Assembly: GCA_943330855.2 (NCBI GenBank)
Contig: CALQJI020000002.1
Coordinates: 115,776-179,775 of the forward strand
DNA: 64,000 bases
Direction of reading: 5' to 3'
DNA from: Klebsiella pneumoniae
Lineage (GTDB): Bacteria; Verrucomicrobiota; Verrucomicrobiia; Limisphaerales; SXTU01
Shown piece after piece: positions 9,036 to 17,093 of this stretch. Below the pieces are notes generated by a model. It was not told the origin of the DNA. It worked only from the letters and a program-made list of their open reading frames with translations, and ran no database searches. The first letter of the stretch is position 1; each line of letters begins with the position of its first letter. The position numbers and the translations under genes are program-made.

Positions 9036-9069
9036 AAAAAGGCCCGGCATCATTGCCGGGCCTTTCGCT
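9036..9069. terminator. Rho-independent terminator, probably bidirectional
   Basis: A perfect 12-bp stem: AAAGGCCCGGCA (9038-9049), loop TCAT, TGCCGGGCCTTT (9054-9065). It lies 20 bases after the PVC dehydrogenase stop and 65 bases before the end of pabB on the other strand. An A-run on the left and T-run on the right suit termination in both directions between these convergent genes. Confidence 0.88.
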
Positions 9070-9130
9070 TTCTGAGTTCGCTGAACTCAGCGAATGTCGT
9101 GGGCGAGGCTCCGCCGAGGCCCCCCATGGA

Positions 9131-10606
9131 CTACGCGACCGAAATATCCCGTGCGCGGACGGCGGCCGGATTCGTCTGCCCCAGCGTCGCGAGAAATCCG
9201 CCCGCTTTCGCGAGCGTCTCGTCGTATTCCGCCGCCGCTGCCGAATCCGCCACGATGCCCGCGCCGACGTGGAAGTAAGTTTGCTCTTCGGTCCGCACCG
9301 CCGTTCGGATGGTGATGCTCAACTGGCTCTCGCGATTGAAACCCAGATAGCCGTGGCAGCCGCAGTAAGGCCCGCGCGTCACCGACTCCAGCTCATCAAT
9401 GATTTCCATCGCGCGGAACTTCGGCGCGCCGGTGATGCTGCCACCGGGGAAGCAGGACGCGAACGCTGCGAAGTGCGTCACGTCCGCGCGCAGCCGACCC
9501 TCGACCGTGCTGACCAAGTGCTGCACCTGCGAGTAGCGTTCCAACCGAACCAGCTCCGGCACTTGCACCGAGCCGTATTCGCAGACGCGCCCGAGGTCGT
9601 TGCGGAGCAGGTCGGTGATCATCACCAGCTCGGACATTTCCTTCGCGCTGGTCTGGAGTTCGTAGGTGAGCTGGGCATCGCGCGTCGGGTCGGCGGAGCG
9701 CGGGCGGGTGCCCTTGATGGGGCGCGTGGTGATATGAGGGCCGCTGAGGCGAAGGAAAAGTTCCGGTGACGACGAGGCGATTTGAAACTCGCCGCAATCC
9801 AAGTAAGCCGCGAACGGAGCGGGCGAAACATCCATCAGCCGCTCGAAGAGTTCCCAGCCGGTGAACTGCGTCGGTGCGCTGAGGCGTTGCGAGAGGTTCA
9901 CCTGGTAAATGTCCCCCGCGCGAATGTAGCGCTGCGCCTGCGCCACGCGGGCGATGAACGCGTCGCGTGTGAAGGTCGAAGTCACACCGTCGGCGCAACC
10001 TTCAGGTTGCGAATCCGTCGGCGTCTCCACGCGCCGGCTGAATCCTGCGACTAAGTCGGCCAGTCGCTCCCGCCACCAGTCCGCTTGCTCCTTTGCCCGC
10101 GCTTCACTGCGCGAGCCGTCTACATCGAGTCCGGTGGAGACTATCCACGTCTTGCCGAGCCGGTGGTCGAAGACGACGAGGCTGTCGTGAAAGCCGACGT
10201 GGCAGTCGGGCAGCTCAAGATCGTTCACCGCTCGGCGCGGGAGCTTCGGCTCGACGAAGTGTTTTAGGTCGTAACCCCAGTAGCCGAAGCAGCCGCCGAG
10301 CGGAAAGGGCAGGTCCACCTCGTCGAGCAACTCGTAGCGCGACATCAGTTCGTCGAGCACGCGCCAGGGGTTTCCAAAGCGGGTTTGGGTGCTGGCGTTT
10401 GGGGTCTGGGGAGTGGTGAGTTCGCAGCGGGTGTCGAACGAGCGGAAGGTCAGAAACGGACGCGCGGCGACAAACGAGTAGCGCGCGTGAGGCGAGTCGA
10501 GTCCGGCGCTGCGGAGTAAAGCCACGCCCGGCTGGCCGGCTAGCGAGGCGGCCAGCGTCTCCGGTGTGGAGCTGGTTTCCACTTCGAAAAGCAGCGGTGT
10601 CTTCAT
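9131..10606 (-). CDS. pabB: Aminodeoxychorismate synthase component I (PabB)
   Basis: Encodes 491 aa of the chorismate-binding family. The N-terminal ~190 residues include LGGCFGYWGYDLKHFVEP; the catalytic part (from about residue 205) has AGDIYQVNLSQRL, SSPELFLRL, TRPIKGTRPRS (the PIKGT motif carrying the Lys typical of PabB), MITDLLRNDLGRVC, and CFPGGSITGAPKFRAMEIIDELE. It should join chorismate and ammonia to make 4-amino-4-deoxychorismate for folate; trpE is the alternative, but PIKGT and the GGSITGAPK context favour pabB. No pabA or pabC lies next to it. Residues about 198-204, in the linker between halves, are encoded by a perfect hairpin (9994-10011). Confidence 0.88.
   Translation of the reverse strand: MKTPLLFEVETSSTPETLAASLAGQPGVALLRSAGLDSPHARYSFVAARPFLTFRSFDTRCELTTPQTPNASTQTRFGNPWRVLDELMSRYELLDEVDLPFPLGGCFGYWGYDLKHFVEPKLPRRAVNDLELPDCHVGFHDSLVVFDHRLGKTWIVSTGLDVDGSRSEARAKEQADWWRERLADLVAGFSRRVETPTDSQPEGCADGVTSTFTRDAFIARVAQAQRYIRAGDIYQVNLSQRLSAPTQFTGWELFERLMDVSPAPFAAYLDCGEFQIASSSPELFLRLSGPHITTRPIKGTRPRSADPTRDAQLTYELQTSAKEMSELVMITDLLRNDLGRVCEYGSVQVPELVRLERYSQVQHLVSTVEGRLRADVTHFAAFASCFPGGSITGAPKFRAMEIIDELESVTRGPYCGCHGYLGFNRESQLSITIRTAVRTEEQTYFHVGAGIVADSAAAAEYDETLAKAGGFLATLGQTNPAAVRARDISVA
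9994..10011. repeat. Small perfect hairpin inside pabB
   Basis: CGCAACCT-TC-AGGTTGCG, 8-bp arms, with further similarity outside (CCGTCGG on both sides in direct orientation). It encodes part of the PTDSQPEGCADG linker, where family members vary in length. It looks like a small palindromic insertion tolerated in frame. Confidence 0.5.
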
Positions 10607-10760
10607 GCGCAGCAGTGCGGAGTCTGCGCGCCTGCGAGAGGTAATGCAACTGGGCGGGAGATGGGGCTATTGAAGGGGCTATTGAAGGTTGAATCCGAGG
10701 GAGTGCTTGCATAGCCTCGGGACAAGCCTGTCTTCGGACTGGTGAACCCATATTCTCACA
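10607..10760. other. Divergent promoter region pabB / livJ
   Basis: About 150 bases between divergent starts. It contains a direct duplication of GGGGCTATTGAAGG (10662-10689) and no clear hairpin. Promoters for both genes should be here, but no strong consensus is visible. Confidence 0.4.
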
Positions 10761-11948
10761 ATGAAAATCAACTTCACGCGACGCCATGCCCTTGCCGCGA
10801 TGGCCGTTTCCACCGGCTCCCTCCTCACCGCTTGCAAAAAATCCGACGAACCGGTCAAGGGCGGCGATGTCGGCAAAGGTTCCGCCGGCGAGAGCATCAA
10901 GGTCGGCGAGTTCGCCTCGCTCACGGGCAAGGAAGCCACGTTCGGCCAGTCGTCGCACAAGGGCACGTTGCTCGCCATCGAGGAGCTGAACGCCGCTGGG
11001 GGCGTGCTGGGCCGGAAGTTCGAGCTCATCACCGAAGACACGCAGTCCAAGCAGGGCGAGTCCGCCAGCGTCGTGCGCAAGCTCGTCTCGCGCGACAAGG
11101 TCATCGCGGTGCTCGGTGAGGTCGCATCGGGCCGCTCGCTCGAGGCCGCGCCCATCTGCCAGAACGCCAAGGTGCCGATGATTTCGCCCAGCTCGACGAA
11201 CCCCAAGGTCACCGAGGTCGGTGACTTCGTCTTCCGCGTCTGCTTCATCGACCCCTTCCAAGGCACGGTGATGGCGCTCTTCGCCAAGAACACGCTCAAG
11301 GCCAAGAACGTCGCCGTGCTCACCGACGCCGCCGCGCCCTACAGCGTCGGCCTCGCTACGTTCTTCAAGGAGAAGTTCGTCGCGGACGGCGGGAAGATTT
11401 CCGTTGAGCAGAAGTTCAGCAGCGGCGACAAGGACTTCAAAGCCCAACTCACCGCCATCAAGGCGTCGAACCCCGACGCCATCTTCGCGCCGTGCTACTA
11501 CACCGAGGCCGGGCTCATCACGCAGCAGGCCCGCCAGCTCGGCATCAACCTGCCCATCTTCGGCGGCGACGGCTGGGAAGCGCCGGAGCTGCTGCAAATC
11601 GGCGGCAAGGCGATGGACGGCACGTTTTACTCCACGCACTACTCGCCCGAGGACAAGGCCGAGATGGTCCAGACCTTCGTGAAGAAGTTCAAAGCCCGCT
11701 GGAACAACGAAGTCCCCGACGCCATGGCCGCGCTCGGCTACGACTCCGCGCTGGTCCTCGCCGACGCCATCAAACGCGCCGGCGGCACCGACGGCCCGAA
11801 GCTCCGCGACGCCCTCGCCGCGACGAAGGATTTCGTCGGCATCACCGGCAAGACCACGCTCGACGCCAAGCGCAACGCGACGAAGCCAGCGGTCATCATC
11901 GAGGTGAAGGACGGGAAGTTTGTTTACAAGGAGACCGTCAACCCGTGA
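10761..11948 (+). CDS. livJ: Branched-chain amino acid ABC transporter substrate-binding lipoprotein (LivJ/LivK type)
   Basis: Encodes 395 aa. The N-terminus has RR (FTRRHALAAMAV) and a lipobox ending LLTAC, so it is a lipoprotein, possibly Tat-exported. The mature part is a Peripla_BP_6 type I binding protein: IKVGEFASLTGKEATFG, GTLLAIEELNAAGGVLGRKFEL, SRDKVIAVLGEVASGRSLEAAP, and GLITQQARQLGINLPIFGGDGW. It should capture a leucine-like amino acid, or an amide/urea-type ligand as some family members do, for the LivH/LivM permeases downstream. Its TGA stop touches the left arm of the inverted repeat that separates it from livH. Confidence 0.9.
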   Translation: MKINFTRRHALAAMAVSTGSLLTACKKSDEPVKGGDVGKGSAGESIKVGEFASLTGKEATFGQSSHKGTLLAIEELNAAGGVLGRKFELITEDTQSKQGESASVVRKLVSRDKVIAVLGEVASGRSLEAAPICQNAKVPMISPSSTNPKVTEVGDFVFRVCFIDPFQGTVMALFAKNTLKAKNVAVLTDAAAPYSVGLATFFKEKFVADGGKISVEQKFSSGDKDFKAQLTAIKASNPDAIFAPCYYTEAGLITQQARQLGINLPIFGGDGWEAPELLQIGGKAMDGTFYSTHYSPEDKAEMVQTFVKKFKARWNNEVPDAMAALGYDSALVLADAIKRAGGTDGPKLRDALAATKDFVGITGKTTLDAKRNATKPAVIIEVKDGKFVYKETVNP

Positions 11949-11953
11949 GGGGC

Positions 11954-12397
11954 GGGGTGTTGAGAGTTGAGAGTTGAGAGAAGGGCCGGTGCTTATGTTC
12001 AACTTCGAGAAGCTCGACTTTTGGCACAAGGCGATTGAGTTCGCCGACACGGTCTATTCGGTGACGAAGTCTTTCCCGAGCGACGAACGGTTCGGCCTGA
12101 CCAACCAGATGCGTCGTGCTGCGGTGTCCGTCTCCGCGAACCTTGCTGAAGGCACCTCACGCTCGTCCCGAGGCGACTACGCTCGGTTCGTAGAAATCGC
12201 CGCCGGCTCGCTCTTCGAGGTGGTCTCCCAATGGGTCATCTCCAAGCGGCAAGGCTTTCTGTCCGAAGCCGACTACGCCCGCATCTACGTCGCCGCCCAA
12301 GAGCAGAGCCGGATCTTAAGCGGCCTCCGACGCTCCCTTTTAGACCATTGACGCCCGAACTAAATCGGCCCTCTCAACCTTCAACTCTCAACACCCC
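11954..12397. mobile_element. Inverted-repeat-bounded four-helix-bundle element (IVS-like)
   Basis: Left arm 11954-11980 begins GGGGTGTTGAGAGTTGA; right arm 12371-12397 is its reverse complement at 25 of 27 positions. Weaker pairing continues outward (GAGGG/CCCTC) and inward (GGGCCG/CGGCCC). The 444-bp unit contains one gene, for a four-helix-bundle protein, and fills the livJ-livH gap exactly. 23S rRNA intervening sequences have the same plan: complementary ends cut by RNase III around an S23/four-helix-bundle gene. There is no transposase and no clear target duplication, so mobility is inferred from layout. Confidence 0.7.
11995..12351 (+). CDS. Four-helix-bundle protein (S23/23S rRNA-intervening-sequence family)
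   Basis: Encodes 118 aa from the ATG at 11995 (MFNFEKLDFWHKAIEFADTV). The FEKLDFWHKA start, PSDERFGLTNQMRRAAVSVSANLAEG centre and FVEIAAGSLFEVVSQ helix are diagnostic of TIGR02436/PF05635. Family structures are small helical bundles forming pentamers; relatives include Avd of diversity-generating retroelements, but there is no reverse transcriptase or template repeat here. Function is unknown; nucleic-acid binding is a reasonable guess. It lies inside 27-bp inverted repeats between livJ and livH, so it is probably a passenger of that element rather than a transporter part. Confidence 0.92.
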   Translation: MFNFEKLDFWHKAIEFADTVYSVTKSFPSDERFGLTNQMRRAAVSVSANLAEGTSRSSRGDYARFVEIAAGSLFEVVSQWVISKRQGFLSEADYARIYVAAQEQSRILSGLRRSLLDH

Positions 12398-12402
12398 TCC
12401 CT

Positions 12403-13293
12403 CTGTCCGAGTTCCTCCAACAGCTCATCAACGGCCTCTCGCTCGGTGCGATCTACGCGCTCATCGCGCTGGGCTACACGATGGTTTACGGCGTGCTGCG
12501 CTTCATCAACTTCGCCCATAGCGACGTGTTCATGGTTGGGTCGTTCGCCGGGTTTTACATTGGGCGCGGGATGCCGAAAGAGTCGTTCGTGACGGGCTTT
12601 CTCGCACTCACCGGAGCGATGTTTGCGTGCGCCGTGCTGGGCGTCGTGATTGAGCGGCTCGCCTATCGACCGTTGCGCAACCGCTCCAAGCTCACCGTGC
12701 TCATCACCGCTATCGGCGTTTCCTTGCTGCTGGAGAATCTCGGCCAGTTCGTCTTCGGCGCAGCTCCGAAGGCTTTCCCCACGCTCTTCCCCGTCCACAC
12801 GTTCAACGTCGCGGGCCTCGTCATCGGGTCGAACCAAATCGTCGTGCTCGTCGTCGCGCTCGCGCTGCTGGGCGCACTACAATACATCGTGCTGCGGACG
12901 AAGGTCGGCACAGCGATGCGCGCGGTATCTTTCAACCCGCAGGCCGCGTCGCTCGTGGGCATCAACAACGACCGCATCATCTCCTTCACCTTCGCGCTTG
13001 GCTCGGCCCTGGCGGCGGCGGGGGGCATCCTCTACTCACTGAACTATCAGGCCATTGACCCGCTCATGGGCGTGCTACCGGGGCTGAAGGCGTTCGTCGC
13101 GGCGGTGCTCGGCGGCATCGGGAACATCCCTGGCGCGGCGCTCGGCGGGTTGCTGCTGGGCGTGGTCGAGACCTTCGTGAACGGCAGCCGCTTCAGCACC
13201 TTCACCGACGCGATTGCCTTCGCCATTTTGATTGTCATCCTCTTGTTCCGCCCGGCGGGCTTGCTGGGCAAGCTGCAGGTGGAAAAAGTTTAG
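12403..13293 (+). CDS. livH: Branched-chain amino acid ABC transporter permease (LivH type), non-canonical start
   Basis: The LivH reading frame begins before the first ATG (12481): the codons from 12403 read (L)SEFLQQLINGLSLGAIYAL, which aligns with the normal N-terminus and first membrane helix. The only start-like codon there is CTG at 12403; the next in-frame stop upstream is at 12361. From the CTG the protein is 296 aa with about eight membrane helices, the GYTMVYGVLRFINFAHSD motif, and the permease loop around ALGGLLLGVVE. No Shine-Dalgarno is visible because the preceding bases are the right arm of the inverted-repeat element. Translation may be weak or depend on RNA processing. The TAG stop overlaps the next repeat. 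Confidence 0.87.
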   Translation: MSEFLQQLINGLSLGAIYALIALGYTMVYGVLRFINFAHSDVFMVGSFAGFYIGRGMPKESFVTGFLALTGAMFACAVLGVVIERLAYRPLRNRSKLTVLITAIGVSLLLENLGQFVFGAAPKAFPTLFPVHTFNVAGLVIGSNQIVVLVVALALLGALQYIVLRTKVGTAMRAVSFNPQAASLVGINNDRIISFTFALGSALAAAGGILYSLNYQAIDPLMGVLPGLKAFVAAVLGGIGNIPGAALGGLLLGVVETFVNGSRFSTFTDAIAFAILIVILLFRPAGLLGKLQVEKV

Positions 13294-13443
13294 CCACGGA
13301 TGAAACACGGATTTAACACGGATTGGGAAATCTATAAGGCGAGCAGGAAGGTGGGAGAGAAAGTCGTTTTCCTCCTGTCTTCCTGCCCGCCTTATCAATC
13401 CCAGCTCCCCCATCTGTGTTTCATCTGTGTTTCATCCGTGGCT
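13292..13443. repeat. Palindromic repeat family A, copy 1 (livH-livM)
   Basis: Outer left arm 13292-13323 (AGCCACGGATGAAACACGGA...) and right arm 13412-13443 are inverted copies with few mismatches. Inner arms (ATAAGGCGAGCAGGAAGG near 13334 and its inverse near 13372-13395) form a second stem. The 152-bp unit nearly fills the livH-livM gap and supplies the last two bases of the livH TAG stop. It could fold as one long hairpin in the mRNA. Confidence 0.88.
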
Positions 13444-13451
13444 CAGAAGAA

Positions 13452-14459
13452 ATGATTCCTCGCTCCCAAATCGTCCTCGTCTCCGCCATCGCCGTGGCTG
13501 GTTTGCTGGCCGCTTCCGCGTCGCGCATCGACGACTACTTCGCGCTCATCATTTCGAACATCGGCATCAACATCATCCTCGCGGTCAGCCTGAACCTCAT
13601 CAACGGTTACACCGGGCAGTTCTCGCTCGGACACGCGGGCTTTATGGCGGTGGGAGCGTATGCGGCGGCCGCCATCACCATGTTTGGTGCGCCGAAATTC
13701 GCGCCCGGACTTACGGCGGGCGCGGGCGTTCATCTACTTTTCCCGCTCGCGCTGGTGGGCGGCGGACTCGCCGCCGCGCTGGCGGGCGTGCTTGTGGGCG
13801 CCCCGTCGTTGCGGCTCAAAGGCGATTACCTCGCCATCGTCACGCTGGGCTTCGGCGAGATCATCCGCGTGCTCTTCCGCAATGTGGACTCGCTCGGCGG
13901 CGCGCTGGGGCTGAACGGCATTCCCGCCTACACGAACCTCTTCTGGGTCTACGCCTTCGCCGCGTTGACGGTCTATGTCGTCGTCAGCCTAGTGGACTCC
14001 ACCTACGGCCGCGGCTTCCTCGCCGTGCATGACGACGAGATCGCCGCCGAGGCGATGGGCATCAACACCACGCGCTACAAGATCACCGCGTTCGTCGTGG
14101 GGGCGTTCTTCGCGGGCGTGGCGGGTGGGCTGTATGGGCACTCTATCCTCACCATTGCGCCGACGGGTTTCGACTTCATGCGCTCCATCGAGATCGTGGT
14201 GATGGTCATCCTCGGCGGCATGGGGAACACGATGGGGGTGATCATCGCCGCCGTGCTGCTGACGCTCCTTCCCGAGGGCTTGCGAATGCTGGCGGGCGCA
14301 CCGGTGTCACTGCCCTTCTCCGCGCCGTTCAACAACCTCAAGTGGATCGCCGACACGCGGATGATCATCTACTCGCTGCTGGTGATCGTGCTGATGCTCG
14401 CGCGCCCGCAAGGATTGTTCTCATGGACTAAGCGCAGCAAAGCCACGCCGAAGGGCTAG
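13452..14459 (+). CDS. livM: Branched-chain amino acid ABC transporter permease (LivM type)
   Basis: Encodes 335 aa from the ATG at 13452; upstream open codons belong to the repeat. Many hydrophobic segments, with the LivM signatures NLINGYTGQFSLGHAGFMAVGAY near residue 45, GAPSLRLKGDYLAIVTLGFGEIIRV near 120, and the EAMGINTTRYKITAFVVGAFFAGVAGGL coupling region near 200. It should form the translocation channel with LivH. The operon ends here: no livG or livF ATPase follows, and the next gene is on the opposite strand, so the ATPases must be elsewhere. Confidence 0.92.
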   Translation: MIPRSQIVLVSAIAVAGLLAASASRIDDYFALIISNIGINIILAVSLNLINGYTGQFSLGHAGFMAVGAYAAAAITMFGAPKFAPGLTAGAGVHLLFPLALVGGGLAAALAGVLVGAPSLRLKGDYLAIVTLGFGEIIRVLFRNVDSLGGALGLNGIPAYTNLFWVYAFAALTVYVVVSLVDSTYGRGFLAVHDDEIAAEAMGINTTRYKITAFVVGAFFAGVAGGLYGHSILTIAPTGFDFMRSIEIVVMVILGGMGNTMGVIIAAVLLTLLPEGLRMLAGAPVSLPFSAPFNNLKWIADTRMIIYSLLVIVLMLARPQGLFSWTKRSKATPKG

Positions 14460-14466
14460 CCCTCGC

Positions 14467-15648
14467 TCACTGGTAAAGCCGTTCCTCGCGCGGCAAGTCG
14501 TCAATTTTCCACGCGCTGGGCCAGAGGCGGATGATGCGTTTCGGGCGGAAGCCTTCGATGAGTAGCTCGGACTTGAACTTCACCTGGAGCCCGCTGCTGC
14601 CGGGCGTAGCGGGGACCTCCTTCACTTCGAGCAAGGTGCCGCGCTTGCGGTCATTGATCTGGTCCCAGGTGCGGAGGTTATCCTCGGCAGTGGCAGCTAT
14701 GACCGTGTCGTTGGTCGTCTGCGTCACTCGGAACATCTCCTTCAACTTCGGGTCGAAGGCGCTGAAGAGCGTGACGGTCACGATGGCCTGCTGGTTGTCC
14801 ACCGCGTCAATCCACCCGGCGAACCCGCGCTCGCGTAGCGACTGCCGATGCGCCTCCCTCTGGTGCGCCGTGGCCAGCGCGCGGCTTTCCGCGTCGAGCC
14901 AGATGTCCGTGCAACGGCCCGGCCCCTTGAGCGTAGCGTAGGTAAGATTGATGACCACCGACTGACCTGCCGCGAGGTCCGTCAGCGCGCCGAAACCGCG
15001 CCCCTTCCACGCGCGCGTGCCCGGCACGAGCTGGAAAACCGTCGCCTTGGCATCGGCCTTGCCCGCCGTGATGCCCGTGGTGGTGAGTGTGAACTTCTCC
15101 AAATCCACCGCATCCACGCGCCACACCCGCTGTTCCCGTGCGAGAAAACTGAAGTCGTCCTCCAACCGCGCGACGAGGCTGAACGCAGCGTCTATGCCCA
15201 TGCGTTCATACCTGGGCACCACGGCCTTCGCGGCGGCGCGCTTTGCCTTCGCGTCCTTCGCGTCCTTCGGCTCCTTCGGTTCGGCGGGGGGTTGGTAAAA
15301 CCACCCGTGCAAATGCGTGCCGATGGGAATATCCCGCAGCTCCGCCGACGCGCCGCGATACTGCAACGACCCGAACGGCAGCAGCGTGAACGGATGCGGC
15401 AGGTCCCAATCCCCGCGCCGCTGCGCATCCGTGCGATCGGGGCGCAGCACACCCGTGCGGTTCACGTGGTCGAGCGCGACCAACTCGCCGGCAACGTAGT
15501 GTGCCGAGCCGGGCGGCGGGAACTCGCCGGGCCTGAGCTGGAACGGAGCCTCGGCGGCGAAGGATGAAGGTTGAAGGATGAAGGTTGAAAGCAGGCCGGC
15601 GAAGGCAAGCAGTCTTGGGAGAACGCGAAGTCGGAGAGAACAGTTCAT
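14467..15648 (-). CDS. Secreted protein of unknown function
   Basis: Encodes 393 aa from the ATG at 15648 with an N-terminal signal peptide running to about residue 32 (ending SSFAAEA). I do not recognise a family. It has GSAHYVAGELVALDHVNRTGVLRPDRTD near residue 50, a Lys/Ala-rich linker (EPKEPKDAKDAKAKRAAAK) near 130, and a second half with GKGRGF-like beta-rich segments. Planctomycete-type genomes contain many such secreted proteins. Signal peptide codons 19-30 are made of a tandem repeat (15559-15592, units of GAAGGATGAAGGTT), so part of the export signal seems to derive from a repeat. It precedes, and is possibly co-transcribed with, nothing obvious; the DUF1552 gene lies upstream on the same strand. 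Confidence 0.6.
   Translation of the reverse strand: MNCSLRLRVLPRLLAFAGLLSTFILQPSSFAAEAPFQLRPGEFPPPGSAHYVAGELVALDHVNRTGVLRPDRTDAQRRGDWDLPHPFTLLPFGSLQYRGASAELRDIPIGTHLHGWFYQPPAEPKEPKDAKDAKAKRAAAKAVVPRYERMGIDAAFSLVARLEDDFSFLAREQRVWRVDAVDLEKFTLTTTGITAGKADAKATVFQLVPGTRAWKGRGFGALTDLAAGQSVVINLTYATLKGPGRCTDIWLDAESRALATAHQREAHRQSLRERGFAGWIDAVDNQQAIVTVTLFSAFDPKLKEMFRVTQTTNDTVIAATAEDNLRTWDQINDRKRGTLLEVKEVPATPGSSGLQVKFKSELLIEGFRPKRIIRLWPSAWKIDDLPREERLYQ
15559..15592. repeat. Short tandem repeat in a signal-peptide region
   Basis: Two and a half copies of GAAGGATGAAGGTT lie within codons 19-30 of the secreted protein at 14467-15648. Similar TTGAAGGTTGA motifs appear in the arms of the element at 11954-12397, hinting at shared ancestry. 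Confidence 0.5.
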
Positions 15649-15700
15649 GCGCGTGCGGTCGGCGGATTCGCTATTCAAAATTCGCCGTTCACAATTTCCA

Positions 15701-17077
15701 TCACACCACTTCCGACACCGGGCCGAGGCTGTCGGCGAACTTCTCGGTGTTCACCTCCATCTTGTGGAGCATGGTGAGTAGGAGGTTCGTCAGGCGGGCG
15801 TTGCTGCTGATGGGGCGGCTGCACACGGAGTAGTGGCCAGCGGCGTTGGCGAGGTCGTAGCTCTTCAAACTCGGCAGGTTGTAGTCCACATGCGCGCCGT
15901 GTTTGAGGCCGAGGGATTTGCCGCCGGCGAGGATGGTCGGGAGGTTCGCGTTGCCGTGGCTGTGGCCGTAGGCCATGCCGCTGCCGAAGAGGACCATCGT
16001 GCGGTCGAGCAGGGTTTCCTCGCCGTCTTTCACCGCCTGCAACTGGTCGAGGAAGTAAGTGAACTGCTCGGTGATGAAGGCGTCGCTGCGGCTGAGACGG
16101 GCCATTTGCTCGGGGTCGCCGTTGTGGTGCGACAGCTCGTGGCGCGTTTGCGGAATGCCGATTTCGGGAATCGCCAGGCCGTGGCTCTCGCTGCCGCTCA
16201 TGTAGGTGATGACGCGTGTCATGTCGGTGCGCAGGGCGAGCACCATGAGGTCATACATCGTGCGGTAGTAATCGCCGGCCTCGGTCTTGGAGACGTTGCG
16301 GGTGAGGTTGGCGGCGGTCTTGCCGTCCACCGTCGGCTTGGGGACGTTGAGCCAGGAATCCAGCCGCTCGGTGCGCACCTCGACCTCGCGGACGGCGGTG
16401 AGGTATTCGTCGAGCTTCATGCGGTCTTCGCCGCCGATGCTGCGGCGAAACTGCTTCGCATCCTCCAGCACCAGGTCCAGCACGCTGTGGCGGCGGTTCA
16501 GGCGGCGACGTTGCACGTCCAAGCCGCCCGGCTCCGCGCCGAAGAGGCGGGTGAAGACGGTCTTGGGATTGTCCTCCGCCGGCAGCGGCACGCCATCGCG
16601 CGACCACGCGAGCGTGGTGGTGCCGCGCGAGATGGACAGCTCCAGCGAGCTGAAACGCGTCTGCGGCGCAGTGACCTCGGCCATGAGTTGGTCGGCGGAA
16701 ACGGTGTTGCGGAACGCGCCGCCTTCCTGGCTAACCTTCGCGGCGGTGAGCCAGACCTTCTGGCATTCGTGCGCCTGCCCGATGCCGTTCGGGTGGTGCA
16801 GGCCGCTGATGGGCGTGATGTTCGCGCGGTGCTTCTCCAAGGACTTGAGCGGCGTGCTCAACTCGTAGTCACGGCCGGCCTTCGTGATTTGCCAGGTGAG
16901 CACGTTTACGCCGTTGGGGATGTAGATGAACACGCTGCGGCGCGGCTTGGCGGCTGGAGCGGTCGCGGCCCGGAGTGGCACCATGGAATTGAGCAGCGGC
17001 AGGGCGATGGTCGCGCCGAGTCCGCGCAGGGCGTGCCGGCGGCTGAGCAGCCATTTTTGCGAGAGGATGTTACTCAT
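15701..17077 (-). CDS. DUF1552 domain protein
   Basis: Encodes 458 aa from the ATG at 17077 ([21 protein letters not shown]). The twin-Arg motif [18 protein letters not shown] predicts Tat export. The rest is the DUF1552 (PF07586) pattern, related to DUF1501 and the sulfatase/alkaline-phosphatase-like fold: [82 protein letters not shown]1552 genes regularly follow DUF1592-type cytochrome genes, and here the start lies only 16 bases after the stop of one. A joint periplasmic role is expected; the reaction is unknown. Confidence 0.9.
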   Translation of the reverse strand: MSNILSQKWLLSRRHALRGLGATIALPLLNSMVPLRAATAPAAKPRRSVFIYIPNGVNVLTWQITKAGRDYELSTPLKSLEKHRANITPISGLHHPNGIGQAHECQKVWLTAAKVSQEGGAFRNTVSADQLMAEVTAPQTRFSSLELSISRGTTTLAWSRDGVPLPAEDNPKTVFTRLFGAEPGGLDVQRRRLNRRHSVLDLVLEDAKQFRRSIGGEDRMKLDEYLTAVREVEVRTERLDSWLNVPKPTVDGKTAANLTRNVSKTEAGDYYRTMYDLMVLALRTDMTRVITYMSGSESHGLAIPEIGIPQTRHELSHHNGDPEQMARLSRSDAFITEQFTYFLDQLQAVKDGEETLLDRTMVLFGSGMAYGHSHGNANLPTILAGGKSLGLKHGAHVDYNLPSLKSYDLANAAGHYSVCSRPISSNARLTNLLLTMLHKMEVNTEKFADSLGPVSEVV

Positions 17078-17093
17078 AGTGTTGGGCGGCGGT

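Noticed and set aside
11995..12351. Diversity-generating retroelement (Avd-like four-helix-bundle protein)
   Set aside because: No reverse transcriptase, no template/variable repeat pair and no target gene with a C-type lectin fold in the window.
11995..12351. Four-helix-bundle gene as a transposase of the surrounding element
   Set aside because: The protein family has no catalytic motif for DNA cleavage.
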